A program made the translations under genes and the position numbers. Below are positions 25,039 through 33,751 of a DNA stretch of 64,000 nucleotides, piece after piece. Within the stretch, counting starts at the first letter, position 1. Each line of letters begins with the position of its first letter. The notes beneath the pieces were generated by a model. It saw nothing but the letters and a program-made list of their open reading frames with translations. It was not told the origin of the DNA and made no database searches. Origin of the DNA: RGIG3009 sp045630285 (lineage in GTDB: Bacteria; Bacillota; Clostridia; Oscillospirales; Acutalibacteraceae); NCBI GenBank assembly GCA_045630285.1, contig JAZQSX010000061.1, positions 62,001-126,000 of the forward strand. The letters run 5' to 3'.

Positions 25039-27012
25039 ATGGATTTTGAAGGCGCGCGCCTGCGTATTGCGGAGCTTCGTCAGCAGATCGACTACCATAG
25101 CCGTCGGTATTATGACGAGGATGCACCGGAAATTGAAGACGATGAATTTGATGCACTGACGCAGGAGTTGCGTCGGTTGGAGGAAGCGTATCCGCAGCTG
25201 ATTACGGCGGATTCCTACACACAGCGTGTCCACGGTGAGCTGTCACGCCTGTTTACCCCCGTGGAGCATGAAGTGCCGCTCGGGAGCTTGCAGGACGTAT
25301 TTTCTCTGGAGGAACTGCGTGAGTTCGATAAGCGTGTGCGTGAGGAATTGGAGAATCCCGTCTACGTGGTGGAGCCAAAAATTGACGGCTTGTCCATTGC
25401 GCTGGAGTATCGAAACGGCGTGTTTTTCCGTGGTGCCACACGTGGTGACGGTCAGACGGGTGAGGATGTTTCCGCCAACCTGCGTATGATTGCCGATATT
25501 CCTGAAACGCTGACGGCATCTCCCGAACGGATCATCGTGCGGGGCGAGGTGTATATGAAACGCCGCCAGTTTGCCGCTTTGGTGGAGCAACAGGAGCAAA
25601 ATGGCGAAAAAACCTTTAAAAATCCACGAAATGCGGCGGCCGGCTCACTTCGTCAAAAGGATCCGCAGGTGACAAAAAGCCGTGGGCTTTCGATTTTTGT
25701 ATTCAATTTGCAGCTTCTTGAAGGGGAGAGCGTGACCTCACACGCTGCTTCGTTGGAGCGTATGCGAGAGCTGGGCTTTTCGATCATTCCGTTTTATCGG
25801 CGTACCGGCTCGATTGACGAGGTGCTTGAGGAGATCCGCCGTATCGGTGAGGAGCGCAGCTCGCTGCCGTTTGATATTGACGGTGCGGTTGTGAAGGTGG
25901 ACACCTTCTCTGACCGGGAACGATTGGGCAGCACCAGCAAATATCCGCGTTGGGCTGTGGCATATAAGTATCCGCCCGAAGAAAAGCAGACAGTTCTGCG
26001 GGATATTGAGATCACGGTGGGACGCACCGGCGTATTGACACCGACCGGCGTGTTTGATCCCGTTACGCTGGCGGGTACCACGGTGAGTCGTGCGACCCTG
26101 CACAATGCGGATTTTATCCGTGAAAAAGGGTTGGGCATCGGCGATACGGTGGTGCTGCGCAAGGCGGGTGATATCATTCCGGAAGTGGTGCGTGTGGTGC
26201 AGCATACGGGTGACGTGTATGAATTGCCAACCGTTTGTCCGTCTTGTGGTCAGCCGGTCGCACACGAAGCGGATGAGGCGGCTTTGCGGTGCAGCAATGC
26301 GGATTGTCCGGCGCAGTTTTTGCAGCGCTTGATCCATTTCACGTCCCGTGATGCCATGGATATTGAGGGCTTGGGACCTGCCGTACTGGAGCAGTTCGTG
26401 GAAGAAGGCCTCATTGCGCACATTGACGATCTGTACACACTCAAGCGTGAGGATATTCAGGTGTTGGAGGGCAAGGGTGATAAGTCGGCGGACAATTTGC
26501 TGAAGGCGATCGATGCGTCACGGGAAGCAGATCTGTCACGGCTGCTGTTTGCTCTGGGAATCCGACATATTGGGCAAAAAGCCGCAAAGCTGCTGGCACA
26601 GCGATTTGTGACGATGGATGACGTTATGGCCGCCGACCGCGAGGCACTGTTGTCGATTGACGGCTTCGGTGAAGTGATGGCCGATAACGTTCTGCAGTTC
26701 TTTGCGTTGACGCCGTCGAAGCAGTTGATTGAACGTCTGCGGGCGTGTGGTGTGAACATGGAATGCCATGCGCAGCAGACCGACCGCCGCTTTGAGGGGA
26801 TCACCTTTGTACTGACAGGTACGTTGCCGACTATGACACGGGATCAAGCGGCCGCATTGATCGAGCAATACGGCGGTAAGACCTCCGGCAGCGTCTCGAA
26901 AAAGACGGGTATCGTTCTGGCAGGTGAAAACGCAGGCAGCAAGCTGACTAAGGCGCAAGAGCTTGGTATTCGCATTATTGATCAGACTGAGTTTGAAGCC
27001 ATGCTTACGTAA
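25039..27012 (+). CDS. ligA: NAD-dependent DNA ligase
   Basis: Seals nicks in duplex DNA with NAD as adenylate donor. The 657-residue protein has all LigA domains: Ia (YHSRRYYDEDAPEIEDDEFD), the adenylation site KIDG in VEPKIDGLSIAL, OB fold (EITVGRTGVLTPTGVFDPV), a four-Cys zinc finger (CPSCGQ ... CSNADCPAQ), helix-hairpin-helix repeats and a C-terminal BRCT (FEGITFVLTGTLPTMTR). The ATG at 25039 has GGGGAG upstream. The last 8 nt overlap the 3' end of the convergent gene, and its terminator lies within that gene. Confidence 0.97.
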   Translation: MDFEGARLRIAELRQQIDYHSRRYYDEDAPEIEDDEFDALTQELRRLEEAYPQLITADSYTQRVHGELSRLFTPVEHEVPLGSLQDVFSLEELREFDKRVREELENPVYVVEPKIDGLSIALEYRNGVFFRGATRGDGQTGEDVSANLRMIADIPETLTASPERIIVRGEVYMKRRQFAALVEQQEQNGEKTFKNPRNAAAGSLRQKDPQVTKSRGLSIFVFNLQLLEGESVTSHAASLERMRELGFSIIPFYRRTGSIDEVLEEIRRIGEERSSLPFDIDGAVVKVDTFSDRERLGSTSKYPRWAVAYKYPPEEKQTVLRDIEITVGRTGVLTPTGVFDPVTLAGTTVSRATLHNADFIREKGLGIGDTVVLRKAGDIIPEVVRVVQHTGDVYELPTVCPSCGQPVAHEADEAALRCSNADCPAQFLQRLIHFTSRDAMDIEGLGPAVLEQFVEEGLIAHIDDLYTLKREDIQVLEGKGDKSADNLLKAIDASREADLSRLLFALGIRHIGQKAAKLLAQRFVTMDDVMAADREALLSIDGFGEVMADNVLQFFALTPSKQLIERLRACGVNMECHAQQTDRRFEGITFVLTGTLPTMTRDQAAALIEQYGGKTSGSVSKKTGIVLAGENAGSKLTKAQELGIRIIDQTEFEAMLT

Positions 27013-27547
27013 CCTTTAGTAAAATACAACGTATTGTCTCCGCCGCTGAAAAACAAGCGGCGGAGATTTTTTTGAGAGCGGGTTCTCCAAAATTGCTTCC
27101 CCGTTCCTCTTCGCATTGGCGGTGCTGCTTTTCCAATGTCTTTAAGTGCCCCAAAACGGCGTCGCAGCGTGGGTAGTCGGGGAAGAAGTCGACCACTGCC
27201 TGTAACGCTGTGAATTCCGCAGTTACAGCGGACAGCAGTGCTGTATCATTTGGATGCAACGTCGGCTGTCCTTGGTAAAACAGGGCGATGAGCACCTCGT
27301 CGATGCAGAAAACAACTGCCTCAATCGTTTGACGTAATCGCAGTAGATCCTCACGGTCAATGGGGGTGATAAAGGCGTGACGCAGTTCCTCAAAAATGGC
27401 TTGCATCGCCACGTCCGACGCTCGTCTCTTCGCTCGGATTGCACGAACGGTATCCTCCGTGATCGCTTTTCTGTGGTGTAGAATATCCAAGCCTGCTTTT
27501 GCCCGCAAGAGACTGCTTTGGCATTGTGAGTATACCGAAGATTTCAT
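27005..27547 (-). CDS. DUF47/PhoU-like family protein
   Basis: A 180-residue helical protein. The segment FEELRHAFITPIDREDLLRL is the DUF47 signature; these proteins often accompany Pit phosphate transporters, but no transporter is seen here. The GGGAGG ribosome-binding site on the minus strand (27555-27560) forms one arm of a perfect 11-bp hairpin, so translation could be gated. The 3' end overlaps ligA by 8 nt and contains the ligA terminator on the opposite strand. Confidence 0.8.
   Translation of the reverse strand: MKSSVYSQCQSSLLRAKAGLDILHHRKAITEDTVRAIRAKRRASDVAMQAIFEELRHAFITPIDREDLLRLRQTIEAVVFCIDEVLIALFYQGQPTLHPNDTALLSAVTAEFTALQAVVDFFPDYPRCDAVLGHLKTLEKQHRQCEEERGSNFGEPALKKISAACFSAAETIRCILLKVT
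27037..27073 (+). terminator. ligA terminator, inside the convergent DUF47 gene
   Basis: Perfect 10-bp stem tctccgccgc / gcggcggaga followed by seven T. Confidence 0.85.
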
Positions 27548-27554
27548 AAATACG

Positions 27555-27592
27555 CCTCCCGATATTCACTATATCGGGAGGTGGCTTTTTTT
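27555..27592. promoter_or_regulatory. hairpin covering the DUF47 ribosome-binding site
   Basis: Perfect 11-bp inverted repeat cctcccgatat / atatcgggagg with a 5-nt loop. On the minus strand one arm is the ribosome-binding site, 7 nt before the start codon. On the plus strand a T7 run follows 4 nt after the stem, so it may instead be a terminator. Confidence 0.55.
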
Positions 27593-27717
27593 ATGACAAG
27601 CATGGCGGGACGGGCATACACTGGCAATGTAATGGTTTCAAAAAGAGTGTATGAGGATTGATGCCTTGTTTTTTGGACATACTATTCTCACATACTGATG
27701 AGAAAGGAACGAAGAGT

Positions 27718-28089
27718 ATGCAAACGGTTCGTCGAGGAGATATTTATTATGCGGATCTCAGCCCGGTCGTTGGGTCGGAGCAGGGCGGAATCCGTCCGGT
27801 TTTGATTGTGCAAAATGATGTTGGTAACCGTTACAGTCCCACGGTCATAGCAGCGGCAATTACCAGTCAAAAGGATAAGGCACGGTTACCGACCCATATT
27901 CAGGTCAACTCGGTTGACAGCGGGCTTAGTCGGGATTCGGTCGTGCTGTTGGAGCAGATCCGTACCATTGATAAACGGAGACTGAAGGAACATATGGGGC
28001 GCTTGGATGAGTTCTCAATGAATCGTATCGACCAAGCGCTGCAAATCAGCTTCGGCTTGGGGCTTGATGCGTCACGGCACAGCCTATAA
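27718..28089 (+). CDS. MazF/EndoA-type mRNA interferase
   Basis: A 123-residue endoribonuclease of the MazF (PemK) family that cuts single-stranded RNA at short sites. Family motifs: RRGDIYYADLSPVVGSEQGG, RPVLIVQNDVGNRYSPTVI, HIQV and DSVVLLEQIRTIDKRRL. The Arg and Thr residues expected at the active site are present. No MazE-like antitoxin gene is seen in the 170 nt upstream. The ATG at 27718 is used (AAAGGAAC upstream); a longer in-frame start at 27658 has no ribosome-binding site. It ends at a terminator. Confidence 0.92.
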   Translation: MQTVRRGDIYYADLSPVVGSEQGGIRPVLIVQNDVGNRYSPTVIAAAITSQKDKARLPTHIQVNSVDSGLSRDSVVLLEQIRTIDKRRLKEHMGRLDEFSMNRIDQALQISFGLGLDASRHSL

Positions 28090-28099
28090 ATGGGTCGAT

Positions 28100-28133
28100 C
28101 GCCACCGTGTCTTTGACACGGTGGCGGATTTTT
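28100..28133 (+). terminator. terminator of mazF
   Basis: Stem cgccaccgtgtc / gacacggtggcg with T-run. Confidence 0.85.
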
Positions 28134-28228
28134 GAAGCACAAGCGTCGGTTATCCTTCTAAAATTGTGCATATTAAACAAAAACAAAGATTGCGTTTAGG
28201 GGATGTTGTAAGAAAATATCTAAATCAC

Positions 28229-28258
28229 TTGACAGTTATGGCGTTAAGTTGGTACAAT
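28229..28258 (+). promoter_or_regulatory. promoter of the glycogen operon
   Basis: -35 TTGACA (28229-28234), 18-nt spacer, -10 TACAAT (28253-28258). It gives a leader of about 200 nt before glgC, holding a micro-ORF (28275-28331) and a hairpin (28358-28395: gatcggc...gccgatc). Confidence 0.7.
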
Positions 28259-28274
28259 ATTATGGAGGAAAAAT

Positions 28275-28331
28275 ATGGGTTGCTGTTTTTGCCGGCACGT
28301 GATGCTGAGAGGATCGTGTCATAACCCATGA
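28275..28331 (+). CDS. 18-residue Cys-rich leader peptide upstream of glgC
   Basis: Reads MGCCFCRHVMLRGSCHNP, with four Cys in 18 residues. It has a textbook GGAGG ribosome-binding site (28264-28268) 6 nt before its ATG. It starts about 10 nt after the predicted transcription start and ends 134 nt before glgC. Position and codon content suggest a translated leader peptide that could sense cysteinyl-tRNA or ribosome stalling. No such leader is known to me for glycogen genes; translation is inferred only from the signals. Confidence 0.5.
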   Translation: MGCCFCRHVMLRGSCHNP

Positions 28332-28465
28332 ATGGTGCTCATACTTGTTAAGAGACGGATCGGCAGCGTCTTGCCCGCAGTGGGACGAGCCGATCGGAAT
28401 CACCTTTCAAATCAAAAGCGGCAAATGCCGTGTGCGAAAAAGAAACCAGAAGGAGGTCTTGCGTT

Positions 28466-29683
28466 ATGTTTCGCAAGCAGGAGTGTGTTGCCATGCTGTT
28501 GGCAGGTGGCCAGGGAAGTCGTTTGTATGCGTTGACGAAAAACATCGCCAAGCCGGCCGTGCCGTATGGCGGCAAGTACCGTATCATTGACTTTCCGTTG
28601 TCGAATTGCGTCAATTCCGGTATCGAGACGGTAGGCGTGCTGACGCAGTATCAGCCGTTGGAGTTGAGTGATTACATCGGTTCCGGTCAGCCGTGGGATC
28701 TGGACCGTATGGATGCCGGTGTGCACCTGTTGCCTCCGTATCAGCGCAATAAGGGCGCTGACTGGTATAAGGGCACAGCCAATGCCATTTATCAGAACAT
28801 GGTGTTTATCGAGCGGTATGACCCGGAATATGTCCTGGTGCTGTCCGGTGATCATATCTATAAAATGGATTACGCCAAAATGATTGCGGAACATAAGAAG
28901 AACAAAGCGGACTGCACGATCGCTGTGATCGAGGTGGAGATGTCCGAGGCCAGCCGTTTCGGTATTCTAAACACCAACGAGGACGGCTCTATCTATGAGT
29001 TTGACGAGAAGCCGGCGGTGCCGAAGAGCAATTTGGCGTCTATGGGCATTTATGTGTTCAATTGGCAGAAGCTGAAGAAGTATCTGCAAGAGGATGAGAA
29101 CGATCCCAAATCGCAAAACGATTTTGGCAAGAATGTACTTCCGGCGATGCTGAATGCCGGTGAGCGTATGTTTGCGTATCGCTTTGAAGGATATTGGAAG
29201 GATGTCGGAACGATCGACAGCCTGTGGGAAGCCAATATGGATCTTTTGAATCCCAAGGTGCCGTTGGATCTTTCCGATGACACGTGGCGTATTTATTCCC
29301 GTACCCCGGGCTTACCGCCGCACTATATCAGCAACACCGCTAAGGTGCAGAACAGTATGATCTCCGAAGGCGGAAACATCGGCGGTACGCTGGAATCCTC
29401 GCTGATCTTTGCCGGCGTTACGGTGGAAGAGGGCGCCGTTGTGCGTGACTCGATCATTATGCCTGGCGTCGTGGTAAAAAAAGGTGCGGTCGTGCAGTAT
29501 GCGATCGTCGCTGAAAATGCGGTGATCGAGGAAGATGCCGTCATCGGTGAGCTGCCGGAAGAGGTGGCGGAATTGGATAACTGGGGTGTGGCCGTGGTGG
29601 CCGCCGGAGTTACGGTGGGTACGGGATGCCGTGTTCCTGCCAAAGCCATGATCGATAGCGACGTCAAAAAGGAGGAAGCGTAA
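28466..29683 (+). CDS. glgC: glucose-1-phosphate adenylyltransferase
   Basis: Makes ADP-glucose from glucose-1-phosphate and ATP, the committed step of glycogen synthesis. The 405-residue protein has the nucleotidyl-transferase motif AMLLAGGQGSRLYALT, KPAVPYGGKYRIIDFPLSN, the catalytic Asp region VLSGDHIYKMDY, FDEKP, and YWKDVGTIDSLWEANMDLL. A C-terminal left-handed helix follows. GAAGGAGG precedes the ATG at 28466. It is 1 nt from glgD, so the three gene products are likely made together. Confidence 0.96.
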   Translation: MFRKQECVAMLLAGGQGSRLYALTKNIAKPAVPYGGKYRIIDFPLSNCVNSGIETVGVLTQYQPLELSDYIGSGQPWDLDRMDAGVHLLPPYQRNKGADWYKGTANAIYQNMVFIERYDPEYVLVLSGDHIYKMDYAKMIAEHKKNKADCTIAVIEVEMSEASRFGILNTNEDGSIYEFDEKPAVPKSNLASMGIYVFNWQKLKKYLQEDENDPKSQNDFGKNVLPAMLNAGERMFAYRFEGYWKDVGTIDSLWEANMDLLNPKVPLDLSDDTWRIYSRTPGLPPHYISNTAKVQNSMISEGGNIGGTLESSLIFAGVTVEEGAVVRDSIIMPGVVVKKGAVVQYAIVAENAVIEEDAVIGELPEEVAELDNWGVAVVAAGVTVGTGCRVPAKAMIDSDVKKEEA

Positions 29684-29684
29684 G

Positions 29685-30797
29685 ATGCGTTACAACACAG
29701 CTTTAGGTTTGTTGTTCTCGAATATGCACGATGAAGCGCTGCCGGAATTGACCGCTGTGCGTGCCATGGGGTCTGTTCCGTTTGGCGGTCGGTACCGTCT
29801 GATCGATTTTGCGCTTTCCAATCTGGTAAATGCCGGCGTTTCCAAGGTGGGCGTTGTTACTAAAAGTAATTACCAATCGTTGATGGATCATCTAGGCTCC
29901 GGTAAGGCGTGGGATCTTTCCCGCAAGACGGAAGGCTTGTACTTCCTGCCTCCCTTTGGCGGTGGGGAAGAACGCTATGACGGCCGTATTACGTCGCTTG
30001 CGGGCGTTATGACCTTCTTGCGCAATTCCAAGGAAGAGTACGTCATTATGTCTGACTGCCATTTCGTGGGCAATATCGACTATCGCAAGCTGATCGAAGC
30101 GCACGTGGAGAGCGGCGCCGAGGTCACGATGGCGTGCCTCGAAGGGGAGCTCCCGACGAATATTGTTTCTCCCATTGTGACAGTCAACGAATCGGGCCGC
30201 ATCACTGATATGATCATTACGGATCACAGCAGCGGCAAGGTCGTTTACGGTGTGGGACTGTACGTCATTTCCCGCCAGCTGTTGATGCAGTTTGTCGACA
30301 TTGCCGTTAGCCGTAATCAGCACAGCTTTGAATGGGATGTGCTGCAGCGCCACGTCGATGATCGTCGTCTGTATGCGTATAGTATTCCGGAGTATACGAT
30401 GGTCATTTCTTCGCTGGAAAGCTATTTTAAAGCCAATTATGCGCTGCTGGATGCTTCGGTGCGTGACAAGCTGTTTGTTGATAAGCGTCCGATTTATACT
30501 AAGGTGCGTGATTGTTCGCCGGCTTTGTACGGCTTGCATGCCGACGTGTCGGGCTCGCTGATTGCCGACGGATGCAAGATCGACGGCGAGGTGGATAATT
30601 CCATACTGTTCCGTAACGTGCACGTATCCCGTGGGGCAAAGGTGCGGAATTGCATTTTGATGCAGGGCAGTATGATCGGCGCAAACAGCGATTTGGATTA
30701 CGTTATCACCGATAAGCACGTCTGCGTCCGTGAAGGACGTGCGCTGAAGGGCTGTGACGGCTATCCGGTCACCATCCGCAAAAATACCATGGTGTAA
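29685..30797 (+). CDS. glgD: glucose-1-phosphate adenylyltransferase subunit GlgD
   Basis: A GlgC homologue of 370 residues found beside glgC in Firmicutes, thought to be a regulatory partner. It keeps the fold (GSVPFGGRYRLIDFALSNLV, YVIMSDCHFVGNIDY) but lacks the AGGxGxR nucleotide loop at its N terminus, where it reads ALGLLFSNMHDEALPELT, and the catalytic SGDHIY is SDCHFV. So it is probably not catalytic by itself. AAAGGAGG lies before the ATG. It is 12 nt upstream of glgA. Confidence 0.95.
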   Translation: MRYNTALGLLFSNMHDEALPELTAVRAMGSVPFGGRYRLIDFALSNLVNAGVSKVGVVTKSNYQSLMDHLGSGKAWDLSRKTEGLYFLPPFGGGEERYDGRITSLAGVMTFLRNSKEEYVIMSDCHFVGNIDYRKLIEAHVESGAEVTMACLEGELPTNIVSPIVTVNESGRITDMIITDHSSGKVVYGVGLYVISRQLLMQFVDIAVSRNQHSFEWDVLQRHVDDRRLYAYSIPEYTMVISSLESYFKANYALLDASVRDKLFVDKRPIYTKVRDCSPALYGLHADVSGSLIADGCKIDGEVDNSILFRNVHVSRGAKVRNCILMQGSMIGANSDLDYVITDKHVCVREGRALKGCDGYPVTIRKNTMV

Positions 30798-30809
30798 AAG
30801 GAGAATACG

Positions 30810-32234
30810 ATGAAAGTATTATATGCGACCAGTGAAGCACGGCCTTTTGCCGCCTCGGGCGGTTTGGCGGATGTCGCCGGTTCGTTGCCGCGTGCATTGC
30901 GCAACCGCTTGGTCGGTTGTCGTGTGGTGATGCCGCTGTATGAAGCCGTACCGCAGGAACTGCGTGATACGATGACGTTCCTCACCAGTTTCTCGGTTCC
31001 CGTGGCGTGGCGTCGGCAGTATTGCGGTGTGTTTGAAGCTAAGCACAACGGCGTGATCTACTATCTGCTTGATAATCAGTATTATTTCAAGCGCAACGGA
31101 TTGTACGGTCATTACGATGATGCGGAGCGGTTCGCGTTTTTCTCTCGTGCGGTGTTGGAGATGCTGCGCTATATCGACTTCAAGCCGGATATTCTGCACG
31201 CTAACGATTGGCAATGCGCATTGCTGCCGGTGTATCACACGCTGTTTTATGCGAAAGAGGAGCTTTTCAGCAAGATGCGGACGGTGTACACCATCCATAA
31301 CATCCAGTATCAGGGTAAGTACGGTATGGAAATTCTGGAGGATGTGTTTGGTCTGCCGCAGAGTTCCCGTGAGTTTATGGAGCACGACGGATGCATCAAT
31401 CTGATGAAGGCGGGTATCGAGGCGGCTGACCGTGTTACGACCGTCAGTGGAACGTACGCCGAAGAGATTTTGGATCCGTGGTTCTCCCACGGTTTGGACC
31501 CGATTTTGCGGATGCGCCAATGGAAGCTGACGGGTATTTTGAACGGCATCGACACGGTGCAGAACGATCCCGCAACCGATCCGGCGCTGTACGCACCGTA
31601 CTCGGCAGATGACATCACCGGCAAGGCGGAAAACAAACGTGCTTTGCAGGAGCGGTTGGGTCTGCCGATCCGTGCGGACGTGCCGCTGATCGGTATGGTC
31701 AGTCGCTTGGCTTCGCACAAGGGTTTTGATCTTGTGAAGCACATTCAGGAGACGCTCCTGCAGGAGGATGTGCAAATGGTGGTCCTGGGCTCGGGCGAGT
31801 GGGCGTATGAAACGTTTTTCCGTGAAATGTACGCTAAATATCCCGAGAAATTCTGTTTCTGCTCCGGCTTTGTTCCGGAGTTGGCGCAGAAGATCTATGC
31901 CGCCTCCGACCTATTCCTGATGCCGTCCAAGAGTGAACCGTGCGGCTTGTCCCAAATGCTGGCGTGTCGTTACGGTGCCGTGCCGATCGTGCGTGAAACG
32001 GGCGGCCTCAAGGATTCGATCCACGATTGCGGAGACGGGGAGGGGAACGGATTTACCTTCCAAACGTACAATGCGGACGATATGCTGTGTGCGATCCGCC
32101 GTGGCCTGGAGGCTTATCACAACAAAGAAGTGTGGCCGCAGATCATTGATCGTGCGATGCGCAGTGACTTTACGTGGGGCCGTTCCGCAAACGAGTACAT
32201 CCGTTTGTACAAGTCCTTGCTGAAAGAGGCATAA
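30810..32234 (+). CDS. glgA: glycogen synthase (ADP-glucose)
   Basis: Extends alpha-1,4-glucan from ADP-glucose; GT5 family. The 474-residue protein has ASGGLADVAGSLPRAL at the N terminus, where many enzymes have K-T/V-G-G; the Lys of that motif is replaced here. Other motifs are LHANDWQCALLPVY, TIHNIQYQGKYG, GILNGIDT, GMVSRLASHKGFDL and the C-terminal donor site SKSEPCGLSQMLACRYGAVP. Length is normal. No branching enzyme or phosphorylase gene is present here. Confidence 0.95.
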   Translation: MKVLYATSEARPFAASGGLADVAGSLPRALRNRLVGCRVVMPLYEAVPQELRDTMTFLTSFSVPVAWRRQYCGVFEAKHNGVIYYLLDNQYYFKRNGLYGHYDDAERFAFFSRAVLEMLRYIDFKPDILHANDWQCALLPVYHTLFYAKEELFSKMRTVYTIHNIQYQGKYGMEILEDVFGLPQSSREFMEHDGCINLMKAGIEAADRVTTVSGTYAEEILDPWFSHGLDPILRMRQWKLTGILNGIDTVQNDPATDPALYAPYSADDITGKAENKRALQERLGLPIRADVPLIGMVSRLASHKGFDLVKHIQETLLQEDVQMVVLGSGEWAYETFFREMYAKYPEKFCFCSGFVPELAQKIYAASDLFLMPSKSEPCGLSQMLACRYGAVPIVRETGGLKDSIHDCGDGEGNGFTFQTYNADDMLCAIRRGLEAYHNKEVWPQIIDRAMRSDFTWGRSANEYIRLYKSLLKEA

Positions 32235-32235
32235 G

Positions 32236-32267
32236 AAAAAGAGACGATCTGCGGATCGTCTCTTTTT
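32236..32267 (+). terminator. terminator of the glycogen operon
   Basis: Stem aaaaagagacgatc / gatcgtctcttttt with T-run. Confidence 0.85.
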
Positions 32268-32307
32268 AGTGTTGAAAAACGGTGTAAACTTCGGTATAAT
32301 ACAATCG

Positions 32308-32979
32308 TCAGAACTTTCCAAGTTTGTTCTCGGCATTCTTGAGAAGATTCATCAGTGAAGAAGCAAACAGGGGATATACCTTGGATAGCTCGTTCGGCAG
32401 TAATGCAGGAACCGGCTCCTTCGGCGGTGCACTCGGCGCCAAAATGCCCACACGGGCAGCGCACAAACTCATCGCTCCGGCAGTGGCAGGCTGATACAGC
32501 TCTGCGGGTACGGAGAACATTGCCGCCGAATTGCGCTTGTCAGCGGCGTACAGCGCACGGAACATCGTGTAGATAGCGAGGTTTAGGTAGGTGGTCACCT
32601 CGGTAGTAAGCTCCTTGTTATCGTACCGCTGCAGCAAACCGAACAGCAGGTTGGTCGCATTGACCACCAGCTTTTTATTAAGAACCGGAAGAATGCTGCC
32701 GGTGAGGTGGCTGTCGTTAGCGTTGGGATCGCCTTCGGGAATATCGTCGACCGAGATCACGGCGCCCGATTTGTCAGCGGTGCGTCCCAGCAGATAATCG
32801 CAGGAGACCTCGTAAAAATCAGCAGCACGCACCACGAAATCCAGACCGCATTCGCGGATTCCTTTTTCGTAGTGTGAGAGCAAGGCTTGCGATATTTTCA
32901 ATTCGGCAGCTGCCTGCTTTTGGCTGATTCCACGCTCTTTACGGAGCAGGGTCAGCGTGCGGGGAAATGTCGTATTCAT
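32308..32979 (-). CDS. XRE-family transcriptional regulator
   Basis: DNA-binding protein of 223 residues. The N-terminal helix-turn-helix is clear (LRKERGISQKQAAAELKISQ then ALLSHYEKGIRECGLDFVV, ending in CDYLLGRTADKSG). Residues ~95-223 are helical and of no known domain. The ribosome-binding site is AGGAG 8 nt before the ATG. It is divergent from the histidine phosphatase gene, sharing a ~100-nt intergenic region. Targets are unknown. Confidence 0.85.
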   Translation of the reverse strand: MNTTFPRTLTLLRKERGISQKQAAAELKISQALLSHYEKGIRECGLDFVVRAADFYEVSCDYLLGRTADKSGAVISVDDIPEGDPNANDSHLTGSILPVLNKKLVVNATNLLFGLLQRYDNKELTTEVTTYLNLAIYTMFRALYAADKRNSAAMFSVPAELYQPATAGAMSLCAARVGILAPSAPPKEPVPALLPNELSKVYPLFASSLMNLLKNAENKLGKF

Positions 32980-33078
32980 ACGGTGAACTCCTGTCTGAAT
33001 TATACGGTGCGTTTTAGATTATATATCGGATGATACAATTTGTAAAGTACATTTTTTGAGAAAAGCGAGGAAAAAACG

Positions 33079-33705
33079 ATGAAAAATTACAAAATTCACC
33101 TAATTCGGCACGGAATGACCGAGGCAAATGAGACAGGTTTGTATATCGGGACTACCGATTTGCCGTTGTCACCGGCAGGGTTGCGTGATTTGTTGGATAA
33201 AAAGGAAGAAGCGATCTACCCGGAGGCAACTCGTTTTTACACCAGCCCGCTGTCACGCTGTCGGCAGACGCTGGAGGTGCTTTATCCCGGCTGCGAGCCG
33301 ACGGTGCTTTCCGGCTTGGCAGAATGTGATTTTGGTATCTGGGAAGGAAAGAGCGCTGCTGAATTGCAGGATGATGAGGCGTTTCGTCAATTCATTGCCG
33401 GTGAATTGTCCGCCATTCCTGGCGGTGAGGCAACCGAAGTGTTTCAAAAGCGTGTTATGGCGGCCTTTGAGGCTTTGGTGGAAGAAACCATGAAGAGCGG
33501 CGACAGCGACGCTGTAGTCTGCACGCACGGCGGCGTCATTATGCTGATTATGGCGGCGTATGCGCTTCCCCGCGCGGATATGTCAGCGTGGGGCACCGAA
33601 AGCGGCTGCGGCTTTACGTTGCGTGTGACTCCGTCGCTGTGGATGCGGGAGCCGGTGGCAGAGGCGATCGACTACGTGCCGCTGATTCCGACCAAAGAGA
33701 ACTAA
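33079..33705 (+). CDS. histidine phosphatase family protein
   Basis: A phosphoglycerate-mutase-like phosphatase of 208 residues. The catalytic motif is LIRHGMTEANETGLYIGTTD; the second Arg is in YTSPLSRCRQTLEVL, the acidic residue in LAECDFGIWEGKS and the second His in VCTHGGVIMLI. CobC-type enzymes look similar, but no cobamide genes are near, so the substrate is left open. The ribosome-binding site is GCGAGGA. Confidence 0.88.
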   Translation: MKNYKIHLIRHGMTEANETGLYIGTTDLPLSPAGLRDLLDKKEEAIYPEATRFYTSPLSRCRQTLEVLYPGCEPTVLSGLAECDFGIWEGKSAAELQDDEAFRQFIAGELSAIPGGEATEVFQKRVMAAFEALVEETMKSGDSDAVVCTHGGVIMLIMAAYALPRADMSAWGTESGCGFTLRVTPSLWMREPVAEAIDYVPLIPTKEN

Positions 33706-33708
33706 AGA

Positions 33709-33745
33709 AAACACCCGACGTCGTGCGACGCCGGGTGTTTTGTTT
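33709..33745. terminator. bidirectional terminator between histidine phosphatase gene and 6S RNA
   Basis: Stem aaaacacccgacgtcg / cgacgccgggtgtttt (one mismatch) with T-rich runs on both strands. Confidence 0.8.
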
Positions 33746-33751
33746 TCTTAG

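Noticed and set aside
28332..28535. 67-codon frame overlapping the start of glgC
   Set aside because: No ribosome-binding site, different frame from glgC, and no protein-like pattern.
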